Positions 17,813 to 34,246 of a stretch of 64,000 bases of DNA are shown here, piece by piece; within the stretch, counting starts at the first letter, position 1; each line of letters opens with the position of its first letter. Under the pieces are notes generated by a model. The model was not told the DNA's origin, searched no databases, and saw only the letters and a list, made by a program, of their open reading frames with translations. Both the position numbers and the translations under genes were made by a program. Source of the DNA: Plantibacter flavus (GTDB taxonomy: Bacteria; Actinomycetota; Actinomycetes; Actinomycetales; Microbacteriaceae); the NCBI RefSeq assembly GCF_002024505.1, contig NZ_CP019402.1, positions 2,418,001 to 2,482,000 of the forward strand, written 5' to 3'.

Positions 17813-18698
17813 GGGAGATGAGCTCTCTCGCGAGCTGACGGTAGGCCTTCGCGGCGGCGTGCTCCGGTGCGAACTCGGTGATCGGGGTTCCGGCGACGCT
17901 CGCGTCGGGGAACTTCACGGTCCGTCCGATGACCGTCTCGAGGACCTTCTCGCCGAACGCGTCGACGACGCGCTCGAGGACCTCGCGCGAGTGCAGCGTC
18001 CGGGAGTCGTACATGGTGGCGAGGATCCCGTCGAGCTCGATCGCCGGGTTGAGGCGGTCGCGCACCTTGTCGATGGTCTCGATGAGCAGCGCGACACCGC
18101 GAAGCGCGAAGAATTCGCACTCGAGCGGGATGAGCACCCCGTGGCTGGCGGTGAGGGCGTTGACCGTGAGGAGGCCGAGCGAGGGCTGGCAGTCGATCAG
18201 GATGACGTCGTAGTCGTCGGACACCTTGCGGAGCACCCGGGCCAGGATCGTCTCTCGCGCGACCTCGTTGACGAGGTGGACCTCGGCGGCCGAGAGGTCG
18301 ATGTTGGCCGGAAGCACGTCGAGACCCTCGATGGCGGTGTGCTGGATGACCTCGGCCGGGTCCTTCACGGTGCCGAGCAGCAGGTCGTACACGGTGTTGG
18401 AGTCGTGGGTGGAGATGCCGAGACCGGCGGACAGCGCACCCTGCGGATCGAAGTCGACGACGAGCACCCGGCGGCCGTATTCGGCCAGCGCGGCGGACAG
18501 ACTGATGGTGGTCGTCGTCTTGCCGACCCCGCCCTTCTGGTTGCAGAGCGAGATGATGCGTGCCGGTCCGTGCTGCGCCAGCGTGGGCGGCACCGCGAAC
18601 TCACGACGCGGGCGGCCGGTCGGGCCGTTCGGGTTCAGTTCGGCGGCGGTCTTGCGCGCAGAATCCTGCACTGCGCTCGTGTGCTTCGTACCGGCCAC
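17796..18698 (-). CDS. ParA/Soj-family partitioning ATPase
   Basis: This 300-residue MinD/ParA ATPase has the deviant Walker A KGGVGKTTTT in CNQKGGVGKTTTTISLSAALA, VLVVDFDPQGALSAGLG, and a DYDVILIDCQPSLGLLTVNAL Walker B region. It is the second ParA type that accompanies scpAB in actinobacteria (Rv1708-like), not the parAB pair at the origin. The longer frame reaches 18824, but the GTG at 18698, preceded by GGGAGCGAGG, is the best supported start. A basic lead of about 45 residues precedes the ATPase core. Likely role: positioning or chromosome dynamics on the nucleoid. Confidence 0.92.
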   Translation of the reverse strand: MAGTKHTSAVQDSARKTAAELNPNGPTGRPRREFAVPPTLAQHGPARIISLCNQKGGVGKTTTTISLSAALAEYGRRVLVVDFDPQGALSAGLGISTHDSNTVYDLLLGTVKDPAEVIQHTAIEGLDVLPANIDLSAAEVHLVNEVARETILARVLRKVSDDYDVILIDCQPSLGLLTVNALTASHGVLIPLECEFFALRGVALLIETIDKVRDRLNPAIELDGILATMYDSRTLHSREVLERVVDAFGEKVLETVIGRTVKFPDASVAGTPITEFAPEHAAAKAYRQLARELISRGAIA

Positions 18699-18756
18699 CG
18701 GTGTTGCCTCGCTCCCGCTTGCTGTCGTTCGAGTGACGAGTCTACCGGGCCACGGG

Positions 18757-19692
18757 TCAGGCCTGCGGTGCCGCTCCGCCCGCGGTCCATCTCGCCCGGG
18801 GATGGGACTGCGTGTACACATCACGGAGGTTGTCGACCGTCACCAGCGTGTACAGCTGCGTCGTCGCCACCGAGGAGTGACCGAGGAGTTCCTGCACGAC
18901 CCGGACGTCGGCTCCGCCCTGCAGCAGGTGCGTCGCGAAGGAGTGTCGGAGGGTGTGCGGCGACACGTGCGACTCGAGTCCGGCGCGCTCGGCGGCACGC
19001 TGGAGGACGAGCCATGCGCTCTGCCGGGACAGTCGCGCACCGCGCTGCCCCAGGAACAGCGCCGGCGTGGAACGACCGAGGCCGGAGAAGACCGGCCGGA
19101 CGCGCACGAGGTAGCGGTCGACGGCGTCGCGGGCGAAGCTGCCGAGCGGCACGATCCGCTGCTTGCCGCCCTTGCCGAGGAGTCGGACGATGTCGGTGTC
19201 GATGACGTCGTCGACGTTCAGGCCGACGGCTTCCGAGACCCGGGCTCCGGTCGCGTAGAGCAGTTCGAGGAGCGCCTTGTCGCGGACGGCCAACAGGTCG
19301 TCGCCGTCGGTCGTCTCGAGCAGCGCGCGGACCTGGTCGATCGTGATCGCCTTCGGGAGCCGCCCCGGGAGCTTCGGCGGCCGCACCTCACGTGCGACGT
19401 CGACCTCGACGAGCTGTTCGTCGAGCAGGAACCGGTGGAGACCTCGGATCGACGACAGCACCCTGGCGAGCGAGGACGCACGCACCGGCTGCCCCTCGGG
19501 TGTCCGGAGCGATGCCGTGTACTCCGACACGTGCGCAGCGGTGACGGCCGGAGCCTCGACGACGCCGTGCGCCCCGAGCCAGGCGAGGTAGCCCTCGAGA
19601 TCACGCCGATAGGCGGCTTGCGTATTGGCCGACAGGCCGCGCTCGATCGCGATGTGCCGCAGGTAGTCGGCGACCGCGCGATCGAGCGCCAC
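18757..19692 (-). CDS. xerD: Site-specific tyrosine recombinase XerD
   Basis: This 311-residue recombinase resolves chromosome dimers at dif together with XerC. The N-terminal SAM-like core-binding domain covers residues 1-100. Catalytic residues are visible as Arg151 (ATGARVSE), Lys175, His246 and Arg249 (HTLRH), His272 (LGHSS) and nucleophile Tyr281 (QLYTLV). The GTG at 19692 starts four bases after the NUDIX stop. Conserved neighbourhood (pyrG-NUDIX-xerD as in Rv1699-Rv1701) and absence of att-like repeats argue against a phage integrase. Confidence 0.95.
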   Translation of the reverse strand: MALDRAVADYLRHIAIERGLSANTQAAYRRDLEGYLAWLGAHGVVEAPAVTAAHVSEYTASLRTPEGQPVRASSLARVLSSIRGLHRFLLDEQLVEVDVAREVRPPKLPGRLPKAITIDQVRALLETTDGDDLLAVRDKALLELLYATGARVSEAVGLNVDDVIDTDIVRLLGKGGKQRIVPLGSFARDAVDRYLVRVRPVFSGLGRSTPALFLGQRGARLSRQSAWLVLQRAAERAGLESHVSPHTLRHSFATHLLQGGADVRVVQELLGHSSVATTQLYTLVTVDNLRDVYTQSHPRARWTAGGAAPQA

Positions 19693-19695
19693 GCC

Positions 19696-22054
<2,359 letters not shown>

Positions 22055-22107
22055 TTATCCTACCATCCAGTTCGGGTCCATGTGTCGCTTCCTTCGCGGT
22101 CGCGTCG

Positions 22108-23805
22108 TCAGGAAGCTGCGAGGGCGAGCAGTTCGCGGGCGTGGGCGAGGCCGCTGTCGGACTCCGCGAGCCCGGAGAGCAGCCGCGCCATCTCCGCCTC
22201 CCGCTCGGCGCCGACGAGCTGGCGCACGCTCGACGCCGTCACCGAACCGTCTCCGCCCTTGACCACGCTCAGGTGGTTGTTCGCGAAGGCCGCGACCTGC
22301 GCGAGGTGGGTGACGACGATCACCTGCGAGCGTTCGGCGAGGGCCGCGAGGCGACGCCCGATCTCGATCGCCGCGGCTCCGCCGACGCCGGCGTCGACCT
22401 CGTCGAACACGAAGGTCGGTACGGGGTCCGCGCCGGCGATGACGACCTCGAGGGCGAGCATCACCCGGGACAGCTCTCCGCCCGAGGCGCCCTTGCCGAG
22501 CGGTCGGGGCTCGGCACCGGCGTGCGGCCGGAGGAGGAAGGCGATCACGTCCTTGCCATGCAGCGTGAGGTCGTCGCGATCGGACACCTCGACGACGAGC
22601 TCCGCCTCGGCCATGGCGAGCGAGCGCAGTTCCGCGCTCGCGGCTGCGCCGAGTCGAGCAGCGGCTTCGACCCGGACGGCGCTCAACGTCGCGGCAGCGG
22701 CATCGACCTCCCCGGAGAGCCGTTCGACGTCGCCCTCGAGCTGGGTGATGCGGTCGGAGTCGCCGTCGAGCTCCATCAGGCGGGTGCTGCCCGTCTCGAG
22801 CAGGTGCAGGACGTCGTCAGGCGTCGGCCCGTACTTCCTGGCGAGTGTCGCGAGCGTGGCACGGCGCTCCTGGACGACCTCGAGTTCGCGAGCGCCGTCC
22901 TCGTCGAGTCCGGCGAGGTAGCTCGAGAGCTCGGCGGCGATCTCCGCGGCCAGGTAGCTCGCGTTGGCGACACTCGCGGCGATCGCGCCGAGGGCGGGAT
23001 CGTGCACCGAGGCACGGTCGAGCTGCCGCCGCGCGCCTTCGAGGAGTCCGACGACGTCGCTCTCCTCGCCCGCCTCGGCCGAGACGAGTTCTCGGGCGCC
23101 GGCAGCCGAGAGACGGAGCTCTTCGAGGTTCGTCAGTCGATCGGCGCGCTCGGCGAGCTCGGCGTCCTCGCCGGGCTGCGGGTCGGCCTGCTCGATCTCG
23201 GCGAGCGCGACGCGCAGTTGCTCGGCCTCGAGGAGCCGCGTGTCGCGCTCGTTCGTCAGGGTCTCGAGCTCCGTCCGCAGCTCGAGGAGCTCCGTGTAGC
23301 GCCGCTGGTAGTCGCCGAGGGCCCGCTGGAGCGGTTCACCGGCGAAGCGGTCCAGGGCGTCCCGCTGGGCCGGCGCGGCCCGCAGCCGGATCTGGTCGGA
23401 CTGCCCGTGCACGACGACGAGCTGCTCGCCGAGTTCGGAGAGGATACCGATGGGCGCCGTCCGGCCACCGACGATCGCGCGGCCGCGGCCCTCGGCGGTC
23501 ACGATCCGACCGAGCAGCAGCTCTGCCGCATCACCCGCGGGGTCGAGGTCTCCCCCGGCCTCGCGGACGCGCTCGGCGACCACGCCGTCGCCCGGCACCA
23601 ACCAGCGTCCCTGGACACTCGTCTGCTTCTGGCCCGCTCGCACGACGCCGCTGTCCGACCGCTGACCGAGGAGCAGCCCGAGGGCGGTGACCACCATCGT
23701 CTTGCCCGCGCCGGTCTCACCCGTCACGGCGGTGAAACCGGGTCCGAGTGGGAGCGTCCCGGACGCGATGACGCCGAGGTCGCGGATCTCGATCTCCTCG
23801 ATCAT
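22108..23805 (-). CDS. recN: DNA repair protein RecN
   Basis: This 565-residue SMC-like ATPase acts in double-strand-break repair. It starts MIEEIEIRDLGVIASGTLPLG and has Walker A GETGAGKT at about residues 29-36. A central Ala/Glu/Arg-rich coiled coil, a SGGELSRVMLALEVV signature and Walker B FVFDEVDAGVGG follow, then VTHLAQVAAFAN. The ATG at 23805 follows AGGAGG by seven bases and overlaps the nadK stop by four. SOS control would be expected, but I see no clear LexA site at the start, so it is probably read from upstream. Confidence 0.96.
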   Translation of the reverse strand: MIEEIEIRDLGVIASGTLPLGPGFTAVTGETGAGKTMVVTALGLLLGQRSDSGVVRAGQKQTSVQGRWLVPGDGVVAERVREAGGDLDPAGDAAELLLGRIVTAEGRGRAIVGGRTAPIGILSELGEQLVVVHGQSDQIRLRAAPAQRDALDRFAGEPLQRALGDYQRRYTELLELRTELETLTNERDTRLLEAEQLRVALAEIEQADPQPGEDAELAERADRLTNLEELRLSAAGARELVSAEAGEESDVVGLLEGARRQLDRASVHDPALGAIAASVANASYLAAEIAAELSSYLAGLDEDGARELEVVQERRATLATLARKYGPTPDDVLHLLETGSTRLMELDGDSDRITQLEGDVERLSGEVDAAAATLSAVRVEAAARLGAAASAELRSLAMAEAELVVEVSDRDDLTLHGKDVIAFLLRPHAGAEPRPLGKGASGGELSRVMLALEVVIAGADPVPTFVFDEVDAGVGGAAAIEIGRRLAALAERSQVIVVTHLAQVAAFANNHLSVVKGGDGSVTASSVRQLVGAEREAEMARLLSGLAESDSGLAHARELLALAAS

Positions 23806-24812
23806 GCAGTGCCCTCCTGATCGCTGTGGTGCCGGGTGGCCGTGGAGGCCGGGACGTGAATGGTGCCGGTCATCGGCTCCTCGCGTCCGACGGGGCCGCG
23901 CCATCCGGTGACCGGCAGCCGGAACTTGTTGACGAGACGATCGGTGAAGGTGCTCTCGTGGAGGCGCGCGAGACGGACCGGCACCGAGGAGCGTCTGACG
24001 ACCACCCGTGCGCCCGGCTGGAGGTCCTTGGCCCGGCGTCCGTCGCACCAGAGCACGCCGAGGCCGTCGGTGCGTTCCAGGACCTCGACGGCGAGGGACG
24101 ACTCCGGGCCGACCACGAGCGGCTTCGCGAACAGGGCGTGCGCGCTGAGCGGGACGAGGGTGATGGCCTCCACCGACGGCCACACGACCGGGCCGCCCGC
24201 CGAGAAGTTGTAGGCGGTTGAGCCGGTCGGCGTCGAGATGACCACCCCGTCGCACCCGAAGGAGGAGAGCGGACGCTGATCGACCTCGATCACGACCTCG
24301 AGCATGCGTTCCCGGCTCGCCTTCTCGACCGTGGCCTCGTTGAGCGCCCAGGTCTCGTAGACGACCTCCGCGCCGACCTTGACCCGGACGGAGAGCGTCA
24401 TGCGCTCCTCCACGAAGTAGTCGCGACGCACGACCCGTTCGACCGTCTCGGCGAGGTCGTCGCGCTCGCTCTCGGCGAGGAAGCCGATGTGGCCGAGGTT
24501 CACCCCGAGCAGCGGCGCCGCCGATCCTCGGGTGACCTCGGCCGCTCGCAGGATCGTGCCGTCGCCGCCGAGGACGATCGCCAGTTCGATGTCGCCGAGG
24601 GAGACCTCCTCGTCGAGGATGGAGACGACGTCGAGCTCCGGGTCGACGGCGATGAGGTCGGCCCGCTCCAGCGCGCTGAGGACCGGGCGGACGCCCGCCT
24701 CCAGGAGCAGCCTGGACACGAGCACGGCGGCATCGCGGGAGTCGTCGCGACCGGTGTGCGCGACGACCAGGATGTTCCTCGCCGCGACCGCAGGATCGGT
24801 GGAATGTGCCAT
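23802..24812 (-). CDS. nadK: NAD kinase
   Basis: This 336-residue ATP/polyphosphate-dependent enzyme makes NADP. The nucleotide motif LGGDGT is in AIVLGGDGTILRAAE. NEATVEKASRERMLEV is the NE/D signature, and a Gly-rich GSTAYNFSAGGPVV follows. Residues 1-15 and the last 20 are low in conservation. The ATG at 24812 lies four bases after the tlyA stop. The order tlyA-nadK-recN is the same as Rv1694-Rv1696. Confidence 0.96.
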   Translation of the reverse strand: MAHSTDPAVAARNILVVAHTGRDDSRDAAVLVSRLLLEAGVRPVLSALERADLIAVDPELDVVSILDEEVSLGDIELAIVLGGDGTILRAAEVTRGSAAPLLGVNLGHIGFLAESERDDLAETVERVVRRDYFVEERMTLSVRVKVGAEVVYETWALNEATVEKASRERMLEVVIEVDQRPLSSFGCDGVVISTPTGSTAYNFSAGGPVVWPSVEAITLVPLSAHALFAKPLVVGPESSLAVEVLERTDGLGVLWCDGRRAKDLQPGARVVVRRSSVPVRLARLHESTFTDRLVNKFRLPVTGWRGPVGREEPMTGTIHVPASTATRHHSDQEGTA

Positions 24813-24816
24813 CGGG

Positions 24817-25668
24817 TTACGCTCCAGCCATCGAGGTGATCTGCTGCATCCATTCTGTCGGATTGGTTCCGTGCTCGGCCGATATCCACACCACGTACTC
24901 GCGGTTGCCGTGGGTGCCGACGATCGGCGACGGGATGAGCCCGGCCGTCCCCAGCCCGAGGTCCCAGGCCGCCCACAGGACGCCTGCGACGGCGTCGGCA
25001 CGGAGCGCGGGATCGGTGACGACGCCCTCACGGACGCCACCACGACCGACCTCGAACTGCGGTTTGACGAGCAGGACGAGTTCCGCGGGTGACGCGACGA
25101 CCGACACGAGTGCCGGGAGCACCTGGGTGAGGGAGATGAACGAGAGGTCGCCGACCACGAGCGACGGACGCTCGTCGAGGCCGGTGAGGTCACTGAGCTG
25201 CTCCGGCGTCAGGAAGCGGACGTTGCACCCCTCCACGACCCGCACCCGCTCGTCGTCTCGGAGCTGCGGCACGAGCTGGTCGTGCCCGACGTCGAGGGCG
25301 ACCACCCGACGCGCTCCGCGCTCGAGCAGGACCTGGGTGAATCCGCCGGTGGAGGCGCCGGCGTCGAGGACGAGTGCGTCGTCGACGACGACCGGGAAGG
25401 TGTCCAGGGCGGCGAGCAACTTGTGGGCGGCTCGACTGACGTAGTGGTCGGCGCCGGCGACGGCGACCCGCGCATCCGGGTGGACCCGGTGGGAGGCCTT
25501 CACGATCGTGCGGTCGTCGACGCTCACGAGCCCGTCGGCGATGAGCTGGGCCGCATGGGTTCTGGAGCGGGCGAGTCCTCGCGCGGCGAGGGCGGCGTCG
25601 AGGCGGGCGGGCTGCGCGGCGCCGTTCGGCGAATCGGCTGCAGCCGGTGCTTCGGGTGTGTTCTCCAT
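24817..25668 (-). CDS. tlyA: TlyA-family rRNA 2'-O-methyltransferase
   Basis: This 283-residue enzyme has an N-terminal S4 domain (ARLDAALAARGLARSRTHAAQLIADGLV, from about residue 21) and an FtsJ-like methyltransferase domain with DAGASTGGFTQVLLERGA as the SAM loop. KPQFEVGRGGV carries the conserved Lys. TlyA methylates C1920 of 23S and, in mycobacteria, also C1409 of 16S rRNA, and is needed for capreomycin sensitivity. Its older name, hemolysin, is not meaningful here. The ATG at 25668 is four bases past a 52-residue gene, so the two are probably co-translated. Confidence 0.93.
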   Translation of the reverse strand: MENTPEAPAAADSPNGAAQPARLDAALAARGLARSRTHAAQLIADGLVSVDDRTIVKASHRVHPDARVAVAGADHYVSRAAHKLLAALDTFPVVVDDALVLDAGASTGGFTQVLLERGARRVVALDVGHDQLVPQLRDDERVRVVEGCNVRFLTPEQLSDLTGLDERPSLVVGDLSFISLTQVLPALVSVVASPAELVLLVKPQFEVGRGGVREGVVTDPALRADAVAGVLWAAWDLGLGTAGLIPSPIVGTHGNREYVVWISAEHGTNPTEWMQQITSMAGA

Positions 25669-25671
25669 GCG

Positions 25672-25830
25672 TTACGCCGACGTCTTCGGCGAGTCGCTCC
25701 CCTCGAGCGTCGCCCGGAGTTCGTCGACGAGCTCGCCGTACGCGGCGGCCCGCTCCTCGAGCGGCTGCTCGTCGATGAGGCGGACGCGGGACACGAGGCC
25801 GTCGGTCGGGTGCTCCGGTTCGTTCGTCAC
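25672..25830 (-). CDS. Small conserved actinobacterial protein, 52 residues
   Basis: This 52-residue acidic protein starts at GTG 25830 and ends at TAA 25674-25672. It reads MTNEPEHPTDGLVSR at the start and EERAAAYGELVDELRATLEG in a helical C-terminal half. A short gene at the same place (between a HAD phosphatase and tlyA) exists in M. tuberculosis as Rv1693, which supports it as real. The stop is three bases from the tlyA ATG. No function is known; the helix could be a small protein-protein interaction element. Confidence 0.7.
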   Translation of the reverse strand: MTNEPEHPTDGLVSRVRLIDEQPLEERAAAYGELVDELRATLEGSDSPKTSA

Positions 25831-25921
25831 AGGGCAACCCTACCGGCCGCCACCGTCGCCGCCCGCGGGAACCGCTGTGGGCGAACACCGGTGGCGACCC
25901 GCGCCTCCCGAGGGGTGGGCA

Positions 25922-26923
25922 TCACTCCGCGTACAGGTGCTCCGGGACGTTGAGCCCGTAGATGGCACGGCCGGACGCCCAGATCGCGGCGCACGCGGCA
26001 CGCAGCAGGTCGATCCGGGAGGGGCCGTCGGACTCCACCACGACGTCGTTCCCGCGGATCCGCACGGTGGCCGCACCGACCGTCGCCGCCTTGCCGTCGC
26101 GCGACATGGTGGTGGCCGGATACGGCTCGTGCAGCTGCCGCAGGTCCTCGAGGATGAAGGTCGGCCGGGAGTGCTGGTCGGCCGCGAGGACGTGCTTGGC
26201 TCGATCGATGCCGGTCAGGACGAGGGCCGACGCGATCCCGGCGCGGTTCGCGCCGAGGATGTCGGTGTCGAGTCGGTCGCCGATGAAGAGCGGCTTGGAT
26301 GCGCCGAATCGCACCTTCGCCTCGTCGAAGATCGGCACTTCAGGCTTCCCGGCGACGGTCGCCAGACGGCCGACCGCCGTGTGGACGGCCGACACCAGCG
26401 TGCCGTTTCCCGGAGCGATCCCGCGAGCCTGCGGGATGGTCCAGTCCGTGTTCGTCGCGACCCACGGCAGCTCGGAACCGTCGGCGGTCGGCGTTTGCAG
26501 CGCGAACGCCGCTTCCGCCAGCTGCGACCAGCCGACTTCGGGAGCGAACCCCTGGATCACCGCAGCCGGCGAGTCCTCAGCCGAGCGGGTGACGACGAAG
26601 CCACCCTTCTCGACCTCGTCGACGAGCCCGGCGCCACCGACCACCAGGATCGTCGACCCGGCGGGCACGAGGCCGGCCAGCAGTCTGACCGCGGCCTGTG
26701 GGCTCGTGACGACCTCTGCCGGCGCGACGCTGAGGCCGAGGTCGGTCAGGTGCTGCGCGACGGATGCGTCCGTCCGGGAGGCGTTGTTCGTGATGTATCC
26801 GACGCGAACGTGTTCCGCCGCCAGGTTCAGCGACTCGACCGCGTGCGGGATCGGGTTCGGGCCGGCGTAGACCACGCCGTCCAGATCGGCGAGGACCACG
26901 TCGACGCCGTCGAGCGGGGTCAC
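25922..26923 (-). CDS. HAD-IIA family hydrolase
   Basis: This 333-residue phosphatase belongs to the NagD/PNPase-like HAD-IIA group. Motif I is ADLDGVVYAG, the second is TNNASRT, and motif III/IV is KPLFIGDRLDTDILGANRAG. The cap domain lies between. Members dephosphorylate small phospho-sugars or pyridoxal phosphate; the substrate is not decidable. I use GTG 26923, which follows GAAGG and lies four bases past the upstream stop. The earlier in-frame start at 26998 would overlap that gene heavily. The counterpart is Rv1692. Confidence 0.9.
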   Translation of the reverse strand: MTPLDGVDVVLADLDGVVYAGPNPIPHAVESLNLAAEHVRVGYITNNASRTDASVAQHLTDLGLSVAPAEVVTSPQAAVRLLAGLVPAGSTILVVGGAGLVDEVEKGGFVVTRSAEDSPAAVIQGFAPEVGWSQLAEAAFALQTPTADGSELPWVATNTDWTIPQARGIAPGNGTLVSAVHTAVGRLATVAGKPEVPIFDEAKVRFGASKPLFIGDRLDTDILGANRAGIASALVLTGIDRAKHVLAADQHSRPTFILEDLRQLHEPYPATTMSRDGKAATVGAATVRIRGNDVVVESDGPSRIDLLRAACAAIWASGRAIYGLNVPEHLYAE

Positions 26924-26927
26924 GGGC

Positions 26928-28379
26928 TTAGGCCTTCTCGTCAGCAGCGGGCTCACCGGACGGCTCCTCCCCGGGCTGATCGTCGGATTCAGGGGCATCA
27001 GCCGCGGGCGACTCGGGTTCGTCGTCGAACTCGAGGAACTCCTCCACGACCACCATCGTCTCGCCCTCGTCGTCTGCAGCGGACTGCTCGAGCGCTTCGG
27101 AAGCGATCATCGCACGGTCGTGCCAGACAGCCGCCTCCTCCTCGCGACCGAGGACCTCGAGGGTCTCGGCGTAGGCATTGAACAGCGCCGGGCTGTAGGA
27201 GAACGCACGCTTCGGGTCGAGCTGCGGGATCTGCAGCTCGAGCAGCGCGTCCTCGGTCTGCCCGAGGTCGAGCCGGGCACCCGACATCGCGATCGCGAGG
27301 GCGACGCGGACCGGCACATCGAGGGTCGAGCGATCGACGGACCGTCCGAGTTCCAAGGCACGCTCCGGTCGGCCGACGCCGCGTTCACTGTCCACCATGA
27401 GTGGCAACTGGTCGTCCTTGCCGGAGATACGGCGGTAGGTCCGCAGTTCGCGAAGCGCGAGGGCGTAGTCGCCGGTCTCGTACGCGGTGATGGCGAGGGT
27501 CTCGCGGACCATCGCGATCCGGCCGGCCCGACGGGCAGCGGACATCGCGTGGAGGTGGGCCAACGCAGGATCGCTGTCGATCAGTCGCGCCGCCATCGCT
27601 AGGTGCTGGGCGACGCCGTCGGCGTTCTCCTTGCTCAGGGTCTTCAGCTCGTTTCGCGCACCCTTGTCGAGGTCCTGCGGCGTGACGTCGTCAGGGATCT
27701 CCGGGTCGTCGTGACGCGGCCGGATCGACTTGAGCTCGAACGCGATGCGCTCTTCTTCCGTCAGCTCGCGCTCGCGTCGGAAGGCGTCTCGGTCGCCGCG
27801 GGCTGGAGCACCATCGCGCGTCCACAGCTCGCGTCCACCGCTGTCGCGCCCGCGCTCGGGACGGCCACCACGCTCAGAGGAGTGTCCACGGTCGGTCCGG
27901 TTTCCACGGTCCGGACGATCGCCGGACGACGGACGGTCGCCGCTCCGTGCAGGACGGTCGGACCGCTGCGGACGATCCCCCGACGCCGGGCGGTCCCGCT
28001 GCCAGGCAGGACGGTCCGACCGTTGCGGACGGTCGCCGGACGCTGGTCGATCCTTCTGCCAGGCCGGACGATCCGAACGCTGCGGACGGTCTCCTGATGA
28101 CGGACGGTCACCGCTGCGCGCGGGACGATCCGAACGCTGCGGACGATCCCCCGCCGCCGGGCGATCTTTCTGCCAAGCCGGACGGTCCGAACGCTGCGTA
28201 CGGTCCCCTGATGACGGGCGGTCACCACTCCGTGCTGGACGGTCGGATCGCTGGGGACGATCGGTGCCACGAGCGCGATCATCGCGCCGTGCAGCACCAC
28301 CGTTCCCACGGTTGTCACCGGAGGATCTCGGAGGACGTCGCTCACCCTTGTCGGGCTGGTCTGCTGACTGGTCACTCAC
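26928..28379 (-). CDS. TPR-like protein with long charged repeat region
   Basis: This 483-residue protein has two halves. Residues about 1-195 are disordered and built from Arg, Asp, Pro, Ser and Gly, including six 19-residue tandem repeats (residues 40-153). Residues about 220-430 are helical with TPR-like periodicity (AHLHAMSAARRAGRIAMVRETLAITAYETGDYALALRELRTYRRI). An acidic tail follows. The GTG at 28379 has GGAG six bases upstream and is preferred to the GTG at 28391. A TPR-like gene without the long repeat lies at the same place in M. tuberculosis (Rv1691). Role unknown; the charged half suggests RNA or ribosome contact. Confidence 0.8.
   Translation of the reverse strand: MSDQSADQPDKGERRPPRSSGDNRGNGGAARRDDRARGTDRPQRSDRPARSGDRPSSGDRTQRSDRPAWQKDRPAAGDRPQRSDRPARSGDRPSSGDRPQRSDRPAWQKDRPASGDRPQRSDRPAWQRDRPASGDRPQRSDRPARSGDRPSSGDRPDRGNRTDRGHSSERGGRPERGRDSGGRELWTRDGAPARGDRDAFRRERELTEEERIAFELKSIRPRHDDPEIPDDVTPQDLDKGARNELKTLSKENADGVAQHLAMAARLIDSDPALAHLHAMSAARRAGRIAMVRETLAITAYETGDYALALRELRTYRRISGKDDQLPLMVDSERGVGRPERALELGRSVDRSTLDVPVRVALAIAMSGARLDLGQTEDALLELQIPQLDPKRAFSYSPALFNAYAETLEVLGREEEAAVWHDRAMIASEALEQSAADDEGETMVVVEEFLEFDDEPESPAADAPESDDQPGEEPSGEPAADEKA
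27921..28262 (-). repeat. Six 57-bp in-frame tandem repeats (19 residues each)
   Basis: Six consecutive units of 57 bp encode DRPQRSDRPA followed by one of two endings. Type A continues RSGDRPSSG and type B WQ(K/R)DRPA(S/A)G. The order along the protein is A-B-A-B-B-A. The exact in-frame period and two-type pattern point to growth by unequal exchange within the gene. All three plus-strand frames stay open across it, so antisense ORFs here are artefacts. Confidence 0.9.
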
Positions 28380-28472
28380 GATGATCTCCACGGTGCTCGG
28401 ACGCCGTCACCCGGCGTCAACCTACTGTTGAATTCTTGTCCCACGGTACCCGTGAAACGACGACTTAACGCA

Positions 28473-28505
28473 AAATGGCCACCCAAGAACCTTGGGTGGC
28501 CATTT
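28473..28505 (-). terminator. rrn: rRNA operon terminator
   Basis: A 15-bp perfect stem (28473-28487 with 28491-28505) has a three-base loop. It lies 12 bases past the 5S 3' end on the minus strand and the stem ends in ATTT(T). It probably insulates the TPR-like gene from rRNA transcription. Confidence 0.85.
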
Positions 28506-28516
28506 CAACGAAGAAG

Positions 28517-28634
28517 TCCGGCGGTGTCCTACTCTCCCACAGGGTCCCCCCTGCAGTACCATCGGCGCAAAGAGTCTTAGCTTCCGGGTTCGGAATGTGA
28601 CCGGGCGTTTCCCTCTCGCTATGGCCGCCGAAAC
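28517..28634 (-). rRNA. rrf: 5S ribosomal RNA
   Basis: On the minus strand the gene runs from GTTTCGGCGGCCATAGCG to the complementary end ACACCGCCGGA, about 118 nt. Internal CCCGGTCACATTCCGAACC is the conserved loop B/helix III region. It is the last gene of the rRNA operon. Ends are placed from the terminal helix and may be off by a few bases. Confidence 0.95.
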
Positions 28635-28700
28635 ACTATTGATGTATCAAAGTGAACAAGCAAACCAACACGCTGTGCGAACACAGTGGTGTTGTTTGCG

Positions 28701-28725
28701 GGTTCTCGACCGTACATCGAGAACC
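28701..28725 (-). other. Stem-loop in 23S-5S spacer
   Basis: Perfect 9-bp arms GGTTCTCGA and TCGAGAACC enclose a seven-base loop. It lies between 23S and 5S rRNA and is probably an RNase processing site for 5S release. GGTTCTCGA also resembles the boxA-like TTGAGAAC elements of this operon. Confidence 0.6.
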
Positions 28726-28774
28726 ACTCAGTGGACGCGTAGCATCTTCGTATTCAAACAAAGAAAGTGTTATC

Positions 28775-33857
<5,083 letters not shown>

Positions 33858-34138
33858 GTTGAATTGCACGATCCGAAGACCGGCACATTTCGCGCACCAT
33901 GCCACCGGAATAGGTGAACACGATGCAAGTTTGAAACTGACAGAACAAATCATTACTGACTTGCTTTGTTTTGTTTAAATGTTTTCCAAAGGAATCTCTT
34001 ACAACATCAACCAACCGAAAAGGAAGGCATCAATTGCACGAGGTTTTTGGCATTTGACATTGTGCACGCTGTTGAGTTCTCAAGGATCGGATGCTCCTGC
34101 CTTTGGCCATCACGACCGCCCTGCAGGGCAACTTCTCT
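33858..34138 (-). promoter_or_regulatory. rRNA leader with boxA-type antitermination elements
   Basis: The transcribed leader between promoter and 16S contains CTTGAGAACTCAACAG followed by GTGCACAATGTCAAATGC (minus strand, about 34083-34046). These are the boxA and boxC-like elements common to actinobacterial rRNA leaders. They should load the Nus antitermination complex. The same segment forms half of the 16S processing stem. The rest is AT-rich without coding sense. Confidence 0.75.
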
Positions 34139-34166
34139 AACTTACCACTTCTTCGGTTCTTGTCAA
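34139..34166 (-). promoter_or_regulatory. rRNA promoter P2 (proximal)
   Basis: On the minus strand TTGACA (34166-34161) and TAAGTT (34144-34139) are separated by 16 bases. The -35 matches consensus. It lies just upstream of the boxA leader. Confidence 0.75.
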
Positions 34167-34246
34167 GTCGAACCAGGAGCTGATCTGCGTGGACCGGAGT
34201 CCGCTTGATCCTCACCGCTTCGATGACCCGAGAGCTGGGAAGTTCC

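Noticed and set aside
18757..19692. Phage integrase and integration site
   Set aside because: Context and motifs fit XerD; no flanking att repeats, tRNA target or phage genes.
27921..28262. CRISPR-like array
   Set aside because: Units are contiguous 57-mers without unique spacers and code for protein in frame.
27730..28431. Several plus-strand frames across the tandem repeats
   Set aside because: The period of 57 is a multiple of three, so all frames stay open; composition is repeat-driven.
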